A stretch of 64,000 nucleotides of DNA from Channa striata (GCA_033026295.1 CM065174.1:28364720-28428719); one strand, 5' to 3'. Shown: positions 1 to 13,939, counted from the first letter of the stretch. A program made the numbers and translations. Notes: generated by a model not told the origin, from the sequence alone.

Positions 1-3000
1 CTCGCCGGGCTCCTACGAGAGGGAGACGTTTGCCCTGTCCTCCCTGGAAACTGTAACGGAAGCGTTGTTGGAGATCATGGAGGTCAGCACAGAATGTCAC
101 GCTAGTTTTCAGTTTTTTGACGTATGTGTTCCCAGTATATTTACTGCAGTAAACCTGGATTAGACTATTCCTTCCTGCTGTAGACCCCAGTTGTTGTCCA
201 AAAAAAATAATAAGTCACTTACTGCTGCACTCAGTGACATGCTTTTTTTTTTTTTTTTAACAAAAGACTTGGTGGAGAAGTTTTCAAATAAGACATTTAG
301 TTTCAGCTTAGTGTGTTATAATAAAATATCTGACCTGGATTTAGTTTACAGAAGCACATTAGTAAAGCTTCTGTCTGCTTCCCTCTGCAGTACTTAAGAA
401 TAGACTTTGGCAGAGGTTTTGCGGATGAAAAGTTAGCAGTTACAACACTGGTTTCTGTATGTTTTGATTCTGTAATTGGTTTAGTTTGGTAAACAAAACC
501 GGAACCAAAATGTAACACTAAACACTAATTGTAAATGTCAATTATTAAAGCTTTCATCAGTCTTGATGTATTTTATAACTGCCATATTTTCAGTAGTTGT
601 TTAGTCTACTTTGGGTGTGACGTTACCAGCCTAACGCGCTGACATGTTATTGACAAGTAAAAGCTGCAGATGCTCACTCCAGCCTTATTGTCTGGTCTCT
701 TTCCACAGGCTTGTATGAGGGACATCCCAGCTTGCAAGTGGTTGGACCAGTGGACAGAGCTTGCACAGAAGTATGGATCCCCTCTATCCAATTTTAATTC
801 GTCTGTGATAAGAACATGGATCATGATTGCCTGCATGTGTGTGTTTGGACTTTAGGTTTGCATTCCAGTACAACCCATCTCTCCAGCCCAGAGCGCTGGT
901 GGTGTTCGGCTGTATCAGTAAGAGAGTGAGCCACGGCCAGATCAAGCAGATCATCCGAATCCTTAGCAAAGCCAGTCCGCTGCTCAGCATAGACCGAGTG
1001 AGAGCACACATTCACCACAAAACCTTTTCAGAACTGAGCTCTTGAACCATGAACATGACACGTGTTCCCAATACAGTGAACATTGTTGATTTAGGACATG
1101 GAGAACATTTCTATGTAATGCATTTCTCTGCTCCCTTTTCCCTTTGCCCCCTCCTTGCTCCCATTAATCTGTCTCTTCTGCTGGAACCCGCCATCACAGG
1201 GTCTGGAGAGCTGTTTGAAGGGACCGGACAATTACAACAGCCAAGTATTGATAGAGGCCACAGTCATTGCACTGACCAAGCTGCAGCCTCTACTCAGCAA
1301 GGTACAAAACCATTCAGAAATGTTTCCTGGCACAGTAGATTTCCTTTTACTGCTGGTGTTTTCCAACATGAGCAATATGTGTTATGAGATACTGGATTTC
1401 TTTTGTGACCTGCAGCTATTAGTATGAAGTAGAAGGATAGTTTAAAAGTGTTGTCCTCAGTGCTCTGAATCAATAATTCCACCAGAGATGTTACACATCT
1501 GCAGATCATCTTGTTTACTTCAGACCATTGTACCAAAGTAGTGTACAAAATTATGGTGATTCAGAGAACCAGGGCAACTTATTAAAAAAAATAAGACAAA
1601 GTCAATATGAAGCAGTTTCTCTCTGTCTGTCGTGTCTTAGCAACATGTAAAATGGGAGGGAAGAGGGAAGAATCAGCCAGACACAATAAGCCCATGGTGT
1701 GTGTTTGCAGGAGTCTCCCATGCACAAAGCTCTGTTCTGGGTGGCAGTAGCCGTGCTGCAGCTGGATGAAGTGAACCTGTACTCTGCTGGAACAGCACTG
1801 CTGGAGCAGAACCTCCACACTCTGGACTCGATGCGTGTCTTCAATGAAAAGGTAAAACACACACATATGTTTACATGCAGTACACATTCCAGTAGCTAAA
1901 CACTTCTTAAATGCATTAGCAAAGATTAAAAATAAAAAAAGTTTATCCACTGGGATTAATGGTTGTTTAAAGGAAACTTTGTTTAAATTGAGTATTTATG
2001 TCTAAAATGAAATTTACTTCTGACTTATGTGACTGAGCTAAAATGACGTGTTTGACATACGGTAAGAAATACCGTTTTTATTTATCTTTTACCCTGTAAA
2101 CAATGTAACTTTATTTAGTACATAAAGAAGGTTACTAAACAGAAAAGAATTCGCAGCCTCTGTTTACAACTTCCTCATGTGCATCTTCTCCTCCCGATGT
2201 GTCCCAGAGTCCAGAGGAAGTGTTTATGGAAATAAGACGGCCTCTAGAGTGGCACTGTAAGCAAATGGATCACTTTGTAGGCCTCAACTTCAGTGCCAAC
2301 TTCAACTTTGCGCTGGTTGGCCATTTACTCAAAGGTAATGGAGCTGTCATGCAATACTCAACGGTGTGTTGATGGATCGTTGACTCTACCTGCTCAAATT
2401 AGTCTCGTGCGTAGGAAAAAAACAAGGTCTTTCATGTCTGAACGTTCTACCTTGTGTCTCTAGGCTACAGACACCCGTCCCCTACCACGGTAGCAAGGAC
2501 AGTGAGAATCCTGCATACACTGTTGGCTCTTATAAGCAAACATTTGAAATGCGACAAGTTTGAGGTCAACACCCAGAGCGTGGCCTATTTGGCTGGTATG
2601 TGACATTGTGTGTACGTCGTCATGTATGAGCAGCTGTTTTTGGTCGCGGTGGGTTGGTTGGTTTTGGTCATTCCCATTCTCGTGTTTGACACAGCGTTGC
2701 TCACTGTATCTGAGGAGGTCCGAAGTCGCTGCAGCCTCAAACACAGAAAGTCACTACTGATTTCTGACCTTTCCATGGACCCGGTCCCCATGGACACCTA
2801 CTCCAGTCACATCACTGATCCCAGCTGCAGGTGAGCCCCAGCAAGACAAGCAGACCACATCATATTCTGAATGTTACGAAACCTTTATAGGGATGTGTTT
2901 AGAAGTTAAAGCTAATGAACTGATCTCAGATCAGAGTGTGCTGCACAGTGCCACAGATTCTGCTTCAACTTAAAAGCACCATCTTAGACAGATGCTGAGT

Positions 3001-6000
3001 TAATGTAATTGTGCTGATAATACCATTTCTTTTTTTTTAAGGACAATTAATTGCTGGTATTTTCCTTGAATTGGATTTTTCCAAGTTGACAGTTTGCCTG
3101 TAGCTCTCACATCAGTAACTCTGCCCCTCTGCGAACTCTCTGATTTCACATTAGATCCATTCATTACCCCATAACATTTGGCTGACTAATGGTTTAATCA
3201 TTTCATGAAGTCTGTAAAGTTTAGGCAGTCGAAAACTGAATTTCTCCGCCTGTCACTGCAAGTTTGACTGATTGCTCTTGACAATGAATGCTGCCAGCGT
3301 TGATGCTAGCGAAGACTGACCACAGCTTGTGAACCTTCAGTTTTCATTGTCGCTGTTACTAAAAATGTAGTTTCTGTCTCTGTGCAAGTGAAAGAGAGAG
3401 AGAGCGAGCGAGAGAGCAAGCATCCCCCTCACACCAAACCAAATTTGCCTGTGCTTATATCTTCACAGTAAGAAGATTTCCCTTCAGTAATTGCAAAATT
3501 CAGTGGTTCTTACACCTTGTGCAAGACATTATTTCACCCCTGCATCTTTACTAAGTCTTTGTTCTTCCCCATTTTGTATGACAATCCCAAACTTCAATAG
3601 AAAAACTAAGAATTTAGTCAGAATTGCTTGGACATCCAACTTATTTCACTTGCATAATAACAAAGAAAGTATAGTGTAATTGAAAATCATGAGCTCATGA
3701 GCTTTCGCTTCCTAAGATGTAGCCTTCGCTTTTCACTAGAATCCAACTTCCTTCTTTTTTGATTCAAAACTTGACCTCACATCACCTAGCATTGTCAGAG
3801 TGGGAAGTATAAATGAACTGTTAGAACAGACGACCTGCTTGCAGTGTGACACAGCCGTAGGGTAAACCTATTTTAACATTTTCCATGCTTATAGATGACT
3901 CGAGCAACCTCTTCTGCAGCTGCAGACGGGCTGTAAGGAAATGGTGTTTGCTTTCTGTTTTCTAACCTTTGTCCATTCGCCTTCCACTCAGAACTCTGCG
4001 AGAGACACAGCCGTGGCCGTCACCTCAGGTGTCAGATCGCTACCTTTCAGCCCATCCGTACCCCACAGTGGGGCAGATCAGTCCAAGAACGCGCAAGTCC
4101 ATGAGTCTGGACATGGGTCAGCCCTCACAAGCCAACACCAAGAAGCTCCTGGGTAAGAAGTTGTAGCTCGTTACACTACATAGATGCACTGTCCTCAGGT
4201 TCATCACTGTCGCAGATTAAACTCAAGTGTTTGTCTCTCACGCAGGCACCAGGAAGAGTTTCGATCACCTAATATCAGATTCCAAAGCACCAAAGAGACC
4301 AGAGATGGAGTCCGGTTTGACCACCCCACCCAAGATGAGGCGTGTAGCAGAGAACGACTACGAAATGGGTACGAGCAAAGCCCTGGGATTTCCTCGAATA
4401 TCTAGTGGGATTAAGGCATGTCTTGGAATACCTCCGTTTTCTATTTGCAGAGACGCAGAGAAACTCTCACCTTCGTAAAGTGTCTGTGTCAGAGTCCAAT
4501 GTTCTACTGGATGAGGAGGTTCTGACTGACCCGAAGATCCAGGCCCTGTTGCTCACTGTGCTGGTGAGGAGAGACAACCTTACGGTTTGCTCTCAAAATG
4601 TTTGTCTCTTAGTCTCGACTGCCTAATACACTGGTGCTGTGATTTTGCAGGCTACCCAGGTCAAATACACCACTGACGACTTTGACCAAAGGATTCTGTA
4701 TGAGTACTTGGCTGAAGCTAGTGTTGTCTTCCCAAAGGTTTTCCCAGTTGTGTAAGTAGGCAACATTCAACATTTCCTTTGTGTTGCACTTTTTTAAAAT
4801 GTCTGTTTTCTCCTTCCACTGCCAGACCCCCGTTTCCGTCTGAGAGCTTTTCTCTACACTGTGGCCTAGTTAGTTAGTATTGGGCCGATAGCCTACAAGA
4901 CGCCGTCCAATAAAATGTGATACAACCTTATTGTCAGTGCCACTCAAATTCATCACAAGGATGCTCCATGAAAAGCACAAATGTTAGTCATTTGAGTAGA
5001 TCATTGTCTTTGTAATGTGCACATTCAGGTAGAGAAACAGATCCTCCTTTATAAAGTGTTACCTTTAAATTTAAATTAGATCTCTTGTCGTTCTGTGGTC
5101 TTAGTCACATCAGTGTCTGCACCATTTGAGTTCAGTTTTCCATGAGTTAAAAAAACCTGATGTAAAGATGCGACACGGTAAACGACTGAGAGCAGCTGCA
5201 CTCGACGGTCTTCAAAACCAAATATAAGCCGACTTTATGGTCCCCGTTTTAGAGACGAGAAACCATAGATGTAACTGGCCATCAGCAACAAACTTGTTAT
5301 ATAAAAATACTTGCTGTTACTGTTGGTCACATTTCAACAAAGCCACAGCACAAACCTCAACCTCATTTTGTGCACATGCACGACAGTGTAACAACAAGGT
5401 TTGTCTTGTCCTTAGGTACAACCTGTTGGACTCCAAGATCAACACTGTCTTGTCCATGTGCCAGGACATCAACCTTCTGAATCCTGTCCACGGAATCGTC
5501 CAGAGTGTGGTGTACCACGAGGAGTCGCCCCCCCCCTTCCAGCCCTCTTATTTACAAAGTAATAGACGCTGACTTTTTCTCATTTAGCACAGGACAAGCA
5601 TGTTCCCACGCCACTGGTTGTACTCTTAGGTACAGTCAGTTGCACTGAACTGGGTACCACCTCTGTGTGTAAGTCACCTCTTCTTGCTCTTTCTCCTCCC
5701 CCTCATATTTCACAGGCTTTGGCTTTAATGGACTGTGGAGGTTTGCTGGACCCTTCTCTAAGGTATGAATGATGCTTTCCCTCCTGCCTTTTTCCCTGTT
5801 CTCTCAGGCACACTTGGATGGCACGCAGCATAAAATCAGCTTACTAAGCAATTACACTACACTTGTGCAACCAGCCTGCCAATTGGTGCAGTGATATATG
5901 GGACATGGCAGCAGCAGGGAGACGGGACCTAGAACCGAACGGTTTAGAGAGTAAATACAGGGGTTGCTGAGCTGGACATGATAAGGAAAATGTGTGAACC

Positions 6001-6634
6001 TTACGCACTGAAAGCCTTTTCTGGCTTTCATTTCTTTATTTTCGTTAACACCCGTAAGAACGACCTCAACTCCCCAGTACATACGTGGCTAATTACATCA
6101 AAAGATTAATTCAAAGGAAGAGAAGTGTATGAGGTTATGATTTCATACACTCACGTGGATAAGGTGTTTGTTCAGACCACAGGCACCTTCTCTTACTCTT
6201 AACTGTGAGTTATATGTGGCCATTCAATGATGTTAACTCTGGCTTTGATTTTTCCACTGGATTTCAAAGGGAATGTAGAGCCTGCAGATTACCAAACGGT
6301 GTAGCCGTCTAAATGCTTTGCTTAGCTGCCACTAGTTGAAAACACACATCAGTATTTGACTAACGGTTTCCATCTTCTGTCCACACCACACAAACACACG
6401 CGAACCGTGCAGCAAACCCAGATACCGGATTACGCTGAGCTGATCGTCAAGTTTCTAGAGGCGTTGATCGACAGCTACCTGCCAGCGGCTGATGAGGAGC
6501 GAGGGGAGGAGCAGCTGAGAACGCCCACGTCCCCATACCCCCCCACCAGCCAGAGCCAGCTCAGCATCACTGCCAATCTGAACCTGTCCAACTCAATGAC
6601 CTCATTGGCCACATCACAGCACTCACCAGGTCTG

Positions 6635-6689
<55 letters not shown>

Positions 6690-8081
6690 TACCTCTATCC
6701 TTGTCAGGACACTATTAATGTGATACAATCCCTAACCAAAACCAAATTCTAACCCTGACCCTAAAACACAGTCTTGACCCTCAAAAATCCCTTTTTTAGG
6801 GTCAAAATTAGTGAGGACCGGCCAAAATGTCCTCACTTCACAAAAATGTCCTCTTTTGCTAAAACACGATATTTGGTCCTCACTAAGTAGAATCTACAGG
6901 AACACAGACCCAGAAGTTCTGGCATTTGAGTTTTTATATTAGTTTTTCAGTTCATTTTCTTTCAGTTCCAACATGCGGGGACTTTGTAAGAGATGCAGAG
7001 TCCAGAGATGCAGGGAAAGAAGCTAACATGCTCCCCCTGCTGTTTCATAAATGACATAGCAGACTCAGAAGAAATTTTGTGATGAACACTTGCACTCTAA
7101 CAATCGTGTTGGACTTTAAATGACTGATGTCAGATGAGAAACAGTCCACTCGCCTGAGTGTTTGAGAGTCAAAAGAAAGTGACTTTAAGAGTGTGACAGC
7201 AGGAAGCATGGCTAATGCAGCCGCTGCAGTGTTGAACATTTTATAAAAAATACATTTTCATGCCAAACAATGAGCTTTTTCACACTCAAGCAAAGTTTTT
7301 CTATATATTGTTTGATACTTACCTACACTGTGGGACATTAACTTTTTCTCTTACGACTTGTAAGATGTTGTTTTCTGTAATATGAAACACAGAGGTAATT
7401 CCATAAGATGATCTTAACTTATTAAACTCAGTATTTTAAAATATTTAATCATAGTGGAGTGGGCAAGATCTTTGTTTGGTCCCTGAACGTCTCTCTGATC
7501 GCAGCCAACAGCTTACTTACCACGAAGACGCTGTCAACACACAACCTGTTCTCTTTAACATCTTCTATATAAATAAGTCTGTACAACTGTACAACAATCT
7601 TTGAGAAACTGATCAAAAATAACTGTGCACTCACATGTGTGTGTGTAAATGATGGTTAATCAGACAAACTTTGTGCCGTATTATTTGTGTTCCTGTGCAT
7701 TGACAAATATTGGACCATGAGCCACCAGATGTAGGGGACTCAGGTTACACGACTTGACTCAAGTCAGACTCCAGCCGCGGCTTTAAGAACTTGAGACTTG
7801 CTTGACTAAAACTGATGAGACTCGAGTCAACTTTGACTTGATATTCCTAAGCTGAGCCCTCACTAAGCAGGCTGCTTGAACAACAAAACTATAAGTTGAT
7901 CGTGAAGTGTCTTATGTGTCCTCCCTTTGGTCGCCCAGGTGTAGACAAGGAGAACGTCCAGCTGTCCCCCAGCTCTGCTCTGTCCAGTGGGGGTCGCACC
8001 CGCCACGGTTCAGCCAGTCAGGTGCAGAAGCAGCGGAGCGCAGGGAGCTTCAAGAGACCCAGCATCAAGAAAATTGTCTGA
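1..8081 (+). CDS. nf1: Neurofibromin (NF1), 3' part: sixteen C-terminal coding exons
   Basis: Neurofibromin is a cytoplasmic Ras GTPase-activating protein. This part encodes the region after the GAP and Sec14-PH domains. Exons read from GT/AG borders, phase and family similarity: 1-82, 709-770, 856-997 (or 970), 1200-1301, 1711-1851, 2208-2334, 2464-2595, 2695-2830, 3992-4152, 4246-4368, 4451-4563, 4651-4751, 5416-5558, 5716-5762, 6413-6629, 7939-8081 (TGA stop). Joined, they stay open for about 656 codons, or 647 with the shorter third exon. Several exon lengths (141, 136, 101, 143, 47 and 217 bp) match the human exons as I remember them. Exon 4246-4368 carries the basic nuclear-localisation region (APKRPEME and PPKMRRVAE), and the protein ends SIKKIV. 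The reading frame looks intact. The 5' end lies outside the window. Fish may carry nf1a and nf1b, and I cannot say which this is. The only doubtful border is the 3' end of the third exon. Confidence 0.96.
6630..6915. repeat. CT/CA microsatellite and interspersed repeat at an NF1 5' splice site
   Basis: The intron after exon 6413-6629 opens with GTCTGTCTCTC and runs straight into (CT)n and then (CA)n up to about 6686. The sequence that follows has recurring GTCCTCACT motifs and resembles a dispersed repeat common in fish introns. The microsatellite starts within ten bases of the donor site. Confidence 0.6.
7740..7850. repeat. ACTTGA-type degenerate repeat in the last NF1 intron
   Basis: A cluster of ACTTGACT, CAAGTC and GAGACTTG words of the kind common in fish introns. 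A related stretch occurs near 35680-35720. The family is not identified. Confidence 0.35.
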
Positions 8082-11000
8082 TCGGCAAGGGGAAAGCCAC
8101 AACATCCACGCCCCCACCCTCATCCACCTCGTCCTCCTCCTCTACGTCCCTCCCTCAGCCTACCAGGCCTCATGCTGCTCTCCAGTTTTTTAGATTTCCT
8201 CCTCCACCATGCTTGTTGCTTTAGGTGGAGAACAAGTGTTTTTGTGTTTTGTACTGAGGAGGAATATTGTCTGTGCTGCTTGAGAGACAGCGCGTGGTGA
8301 TGCTGGAATAGCTTCCGATTCTCTTCTCCCCTGGAGTCCATGCATAAGCTCTCCTTCACAGATGGACGGTGTCGATCAGCACCGAGGAGCGTCACACATG
8401 TGAAACTACAAGAGCGCTGAGAAGGACGGCGTGGGCTCTAACGTTTGTCAGACAGTCGGCACAGTAAAGGCGAAACACTTGTGTGTCAGCGAGATGGACC
8501 AAACGACCGCAGCAGTGGTGAAGGGCGGGAGGCTCTGTGAGACTCCAGGCCTCCTCGCTCTCTCGCTGTCCTGTACATATTTTACATAGACAGATTATGT
8601 ATAACTAGTCCTTAGTGCTAATTTCAATGTCGACGTTTTCTCCATGGTGTGCCTTTGTCAGGGGTTTTCAGTGTGTACAATTCGTAAAGTCAAAGTCAGA
8701 CCTTGCTAAGGACGAAGAACAGGTACTAATTATGGGGGCGAGTGTGCATATCACCACAGGTTCACACGAGCCGCGTCATGGCCAGCCTCCGATAATCGTC
8801 AGATATACAATCATCCATATACCCTGTTGCCTGAAAGTATTTATCCTATACAGCTGGCTAGTGCTACACCAGTCTTCTTTTCCAGCACATCAGTGTATCG
8901 ACATGAAGAAAACACTAGGCGAAATGTAACCGTGTAAATAGCTCCAAGCGTTTTGTTCTTTGTCCGTTTTTTTCTTTGCTTCTTTTTTTTTTGGGGTGCA
9001 TTTTTGCTTTTATTCAGCTTTTTTCCTTTTTTATTTTAGTACAAACTGCATCACACATTTTAATTAGTTTACACAGTGAAAAGGAAAACAGTGTAACAGG
9101 CAATAATCCTCAACTCTCAAACTCGACCACCGATTTTCTTTGTGATACAAACAGGGACAGGATCACGTCACTGTGTCAGCTCAGTGCAATATGAGTGAAG
9201 TCAAACTCCTAAATTCACAAACAAACTTGGACTAAACCCAAGTTTTCAGATGCAGTTTGATGTCGTGTGACCGCTGCTAACCATTTGTAATCTGATGGGA
9301 GAAGCGAAAACCCAACGTATTTTCAGTGCTGCTCATACACCAACCAACGATAAATTTGCCTCAGTTTGTGTTTAATGTCTTAACTTATTCATCCAAGCTC
9401 TGTTGTTGTTGTCCAGAAATGATTCGATGAACACAGTGTTCCACTTGCTGACACTTTTGATTTCCCAACCACTGGTTTATAATTTTCCTAATTTTGCTAC
9501 AACCTGACCAATTTTCCACGAGGCATCATACATTCACATCTTGTCTAACTCAGAGCCCTGCGCAAACTAATAATTCAGTTGTTTCTTTCTTTTTTCCTCT
9601 TTGTTTCTTTCTCGTAGTCAATTTTCATCTTTTTGGCTCATTTCAATGTCTTTTTTTAAGCATATTTTGCTTTCTCAGCTATGTTTCTGTTTGACTGTGC
9701 TTATTTTGTGCCTTTCTGTCATTGTCTCTTTTAATTTTTTGACCTCTGTTCATCGTGTTTTTATTTTAGAGTTATCATTGTTTGTCTCTTTAGTTATTTT
9801 TCACGTATTTCTGCTTATTTTGCGTCTTTTAAAATACGAAATATCAGGAGTCACTTCACAGTGGGCTCAGCTACAGCTACTCATCCGTGGAGTATAGGCC
9901 GTTTATTGTTGCTGTTAGTGTCTTTGAGGGTTTGAACAGTTTTTGGCTCCAGCTGTCAGTGCTGGACGTGTAAGTCATGAAGTGGCTGCACTTCTCTCAT
10001 TAGTCAGAACGAACACAGCCCTGGCACCTGCTGTGTTCTCGTAGGGTTTCCAGCCTTTTTACAATGTGCTCAAAAAATGAGAAATGTTTTCCCTGATGCA
10101 AAACAGCATCTGATTGTTGCCCCTCACACTGATCCTAGAGCTCTAACACTGCACTGTCACACACGACATGATACAGCTGAGCGGGCCAACTTGGACTGAC
10201 AGAATAGAGGCTGAACTTGTAGAAAATAGGTTCAAATGTAAACCAGCAAGCATGTTGGACGGGGTTGCTGCATTGTGCGGTCTGTGAGCAGGTCAGCCTG
10301 GGTTGGTTCTTCTCTGCCTTAACATGTCTGCATGGCAGGAGTTGAGGGTTGCTGCACGACTCTGATTGAGCAGCGTCTCCACCCATCGTCTTGTAGGAGA
10401 CGGTGTTTGTCACCGTGCGGGTACATTTGAGAATCACTAGTGGTTTTTCATTTTCTTATATTGCAGTCATGTGACAGGATGCGTTTTTTCCTTCTGTCTA
10501 AGCAGTTCATTCAGTGAACACACGATCACTGCATGAATGCCATGCAAAGGGATGATTTTATAAGAGGATAATATAAAAATAGAGTAAACTGTAATTCAGC
10601 CTTAAAGAATGACATAAAGGGACAAATGAGTTTCCTGCTCAAAGCAGTGAAATTGAAACCTGACTTTTCTTGTTGCCCTCCATCTCTGGCATTTTGCCAC
10701 TTCTAGATTAGTTTGAATGTAAATTTAGAGCAAACCAATCCGCTATTTCTCCAAGTCTAAAAATGCTTCAGAATCCTGGATAATTGCCAGCAGCGTTCGT
10801 ATCACTGAAAGAAACTTGGTCAACGGATAGTCTGTAACCATCGGCGGCCCGGGTGTTTCTGCTCGATAAGATTAAACAAAAAACCTCACGTCAGAGAGGT
10901 GATGAATTTTACCAATGGCAATAATAGCGCACACTTGTTGGGGTGTAGCTCACAGCTGGACTTATTTACACCACGGCACAGCTGGCCAGTCGCTTTGCCC

Positions 11001-11700
11001 TTTGGCTCTCGTGAATGGGCCTCAACAGGTTTGGGGTCAAACGTGTCGATTCACCACGTGTTTGTAGCAGTGATGCAGTGTAGAGTGGCTGTGAGGGTAC
11101 AAGATTATTCCGATTTTATGTGTCCGATTCCACAGACGTGTCTCGTTGTGTAACTCACTCCATGGTCTGTAGGTTTAACATCTCTTCAAGCTCCGCTCCC
11201 TTTTCTGTCTAAATTGTGCCCACAAATGTAATTATAGAATCAGCGAGTGCTTCTCCAACACAACACAAGTAAGAAAAAAGGAAGCTTTATCTGAGGACAG
11301 TTTAAGAAGAATGCCACTGTTTCCAGGTTTTAGTTTGACTTGTGTGTGAATGGAAATATTGAGGATTATCTGTCCATAACCTCTTAAACAAGTGGTTGAC
11401 TTGCACTAATTTAAAACAGTCATGGGTTTGTAAAATGTAAAACCTCAAAATGTGGCATGTTTTATTTGATGTTATGCAAAATCTAATGTCTGTAGTGTAT
11501 TAGTCTGAGTTTTGTTTTTAATGCAGTATGTGTGACAATTGTAAATACTTTGTGTACAATTTGAGATGGTATATTTACTACACTGTACATACATGTGATA
11601 TTGTATCATTTTGTTTTTGTAAAGCAGTTACTTTCTGTATAATAATATACAAATTTAACTATTCCAGTGTTAGTAATAAAATGTTTTGCTCTCCACAATA
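8082..11700 (+). other. NF1 3' untranslated region with polyadenylation signal
   Basis: There are about 3.6 kb without a supported coding frame between the NF1 stop and an AATAAA at 11675-11680. It contains T-rich tracts (8960-9030, 9580-9850) and ends in an AT-rich stretch with TGTA-type motifs. A long 3' UTR is known for mammalian NF1, so I infer that this whole stretch is transcribed. Short open frames here (for example 9601-9897, hydrophobic and T-rich) look like composition artefacts. An L2 LINE begins about 65 bp past the signal, so transcription probably stops just before it. Confidence 0.7.
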
Positions 11701-11744
11701 TGTAACTGTGTGATGCCACAAAGCACGTCAGCGTCCTCCTGCGG

Positions 11745-13475
11745 TAAGCTAAAAATGATCACAAGAGGAGTTAATCATAATAACTAATAAAAATCAGGAC
11801 TGCTCCTCTTACTGAACAAAAAACTAAAACAATTAAATGTGGATTATTAAATATCAGATCTCTTTCATCTAAATCTCTGTTAGTAAATGACTTGTTATGC
11901 GATCATCAATTCAATTTATTTTGTCTCACTGAAACCTGGTTGCAGCAGGAAGAATATGTCAGTTTAAATGAGTTGACCCCCCCAAGTCATATTAACTATC
12001 ATGTTCCTAGAAGCTCAGGCCGAGGTGGAGGAGTAGCAGCAATCTATCACTCAAGCTTAGCAATAAACCCTAGACCTAAACATAGTTATAACTCATTTGA
12101 GAGTCTTACTTTGAGCCTTTCACACCCAATTTGGAAAACTCAAAATCCACTTCTATTTGTTATTGTGTACCGTCCTCCAGTCCCTTATTCTGAATTTTTG
12201 ACTGAATTTTCAGATTTTCTAGCCGACTTAGTGCTTAGTGCAGATAAAGTCGTCATAGTGGGCGATTTTAACATTCATGTAGATGCTGACACTAACTCCC
12301 TCAACACGGCATTTACTTCATTATTAGATTCAATTGGTTTCTTTCAAAATGTAAAAGAACCCACTCATTGTTTTAGTCACACCCTAGACCTTGTCCTTAC
12401 ATGCAGCATTGAAATTGATAAACTAACAGTATTTCCTCATAATTCTGTTCTCTCTGACCATTTTCTAATAACATTTGAATTTAGTTTATTAGACTACACA
12501 GCAGCTAGAAAAAAGTTTTGCTTCAGTAGGTGTTTATCTGAAAACACTGTGAACAAATTTAAGGAAATGATCCTTTCATCATTTACTTCAACATGTACCG
12601 ATACAAGTGAGAGTAGCCTCATTAACTGTACTCCTGTACAAGTTGATTACCTGACTGATAATTATGCAGCATCTTTACGTTCCATACTTGATAGTGTTGC
12701 CCCTCTAAAAAAGAAGGCAGTAATTCTGAACAGGCGATCTCCATGGTATAGCTCGCAAACCCGCAATTTAAAGCAGGCGTCACGAAGACTAGAAAGGAAG
12801 TGGCGTTCCACTCATTCACAAGAATCACACTTAGCCTGGAAAAAGAGTTTATACTTATACAAATTAGCCTCCGCAAAGCCAGAACAGCTTATTATTCATC
12901 ACTAATGGAGGAAAACAAGACCAACCCCCGGTTTAAATATCATTAATCTATCTTTACAAACAGGATATGTACCAAAGGCCTATAAGGTAGCTGTAATCAA
13001 ACCTCTACTTAAAAAACCTAGTCTGGATCCAGGTGTCTTAGCCAATTACAGACCAATATCCTTTATTTCTAACCCCACATTTATATGTCACCACTGTATG
13101 ACATTAACTCTGTGTCTTCTTTGTCCCGTAGTCGTCTTTCCTCCTCTCTGTCCCCCTCTCTTTGTCCCTGTCCTCAATTGTCCCCGGATTTGGCGCTGTG
13201 TGTCCTCCAGTGTGCAGCTACTGGTCCTACTAACCTGCCCAAGGTTTTGTTGTTGCTGTTGTTGCTCTGTTCTTTTCTCTCTCGTCTTTCCACTCAGCCC
13301 AATGGGTCAAGGCAGATGTCCACCCACCCTGAGCCTGGTTCTGCTGGAGGTTTCTTCCATTAAAGGGAGTTTTTCCTCTCCACTGTTGCCTATAGCTTCT
13401 AAAGGGGGATTTGTTGGGTTTTGTCTAAATTACTTTATTATGTAAAGGTCCTCGAGACGACTTTTAAATGAAAAT
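11745..13475 (+). mobile_element. L2-clade LINE copy A: endonuclease intact, RT region deleted
   Basis: A non-LTR retrotransposon fragment. The frame 11892-12905 (337 aa) is an apurinic/apyrimidinic-type endonuclease domain, which nicks target DNA. It shows the ordered motifs LTETW, YRPP, GDFNIHVD and LSDHFL. Downstream, the copy jumps at about 12935 from the end of the endonuclease part to sequence matching 37020 of copy C. At about 13070 it jumps again into the L2 3' tail (about 13070-13470, with the CCACCCTGAGCCTGGTTCTG block). Nearly all of the reverse transcriptase is therefore missing through two internal deletions. The open endonuclease frame suggests a fairly young copy, but it cannot be autonomous. 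The L2 clade is inferred from the endonuclease and RT motifs and the characteristic 3' tail. Confidence 0.85.
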
Positions 13476-13939
13476 CTAATCTTGCCTCATTGTCTTGAGG
13501 CTTATTAATAGTTACATACTGTGGCAGACCCACTGTACTAACTCTGATGAAGTTTTTCTTTAATTGTTAACTTTGACAATATGACCTCCAGTTCGTTTTT
13601 CTTTACCAGGAAAATAATTCTTTCATCCAGAACATTCTTTTTTTTCTTTTCTTGTCTTCTTTCTGTGTTACTCTTTTTCATTGTTTCACACCTAAAAGGG
13701 GAATGTTCTGCTGCTGCCTGTTGAATCACCTGATTTCAATGCCGCTGAGCTGCATTTTAATTGCTTAAGGCAAATCTGAATGCAAAATGTCAAGAGTACA
13801 TGTATGTGCTAAAGACAGCTGCAGTGAAGGTGTGGCAGACAATCACAAAACAGGAAACCCTGCATAGCTGTTCACTCCAAACCCACTAGTAAAAGTAAAA
13901 GTACCACACTAACACGTCTAATTAGGTAATAATAAGAGA
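13476..13939. other. No gene seen
   Basis: AT-rich sequence between two LINE copies. I see no supported reading frame, RNA gene or repeat structure. Confidence 0.5.

Noticed and set aside
6356..6718. A 120-codon frame ending in HTHTHT repeats
   Set aside because: Only 6413-6629 is NF1 exon; the histidine/threonine end is the intronic CA microsatellite read through the donor.
8120..8395. Reverse frame with Arg/Gly-rich C-terminus after the NF1 stop
   Set aside because: It is antisense to the 3' UTR, with no homology that I recognise and no splice or promoter signal.
9601..9897. 98-codon hydrophobic frame in the NF1 3' UTR
   Set aside because: T-rich composition explains the Phe/Leu/Val content; no domain, and it lies within an untranslated region.
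13085..13445. Overlapping frames rich in Leu, Cys and Pro (also at 46491-46880 and 50958-51422)
   Set aside because: These are the conserved 3' UTR of L2 LINEs, present at several sites in the window with the same shadow translation.
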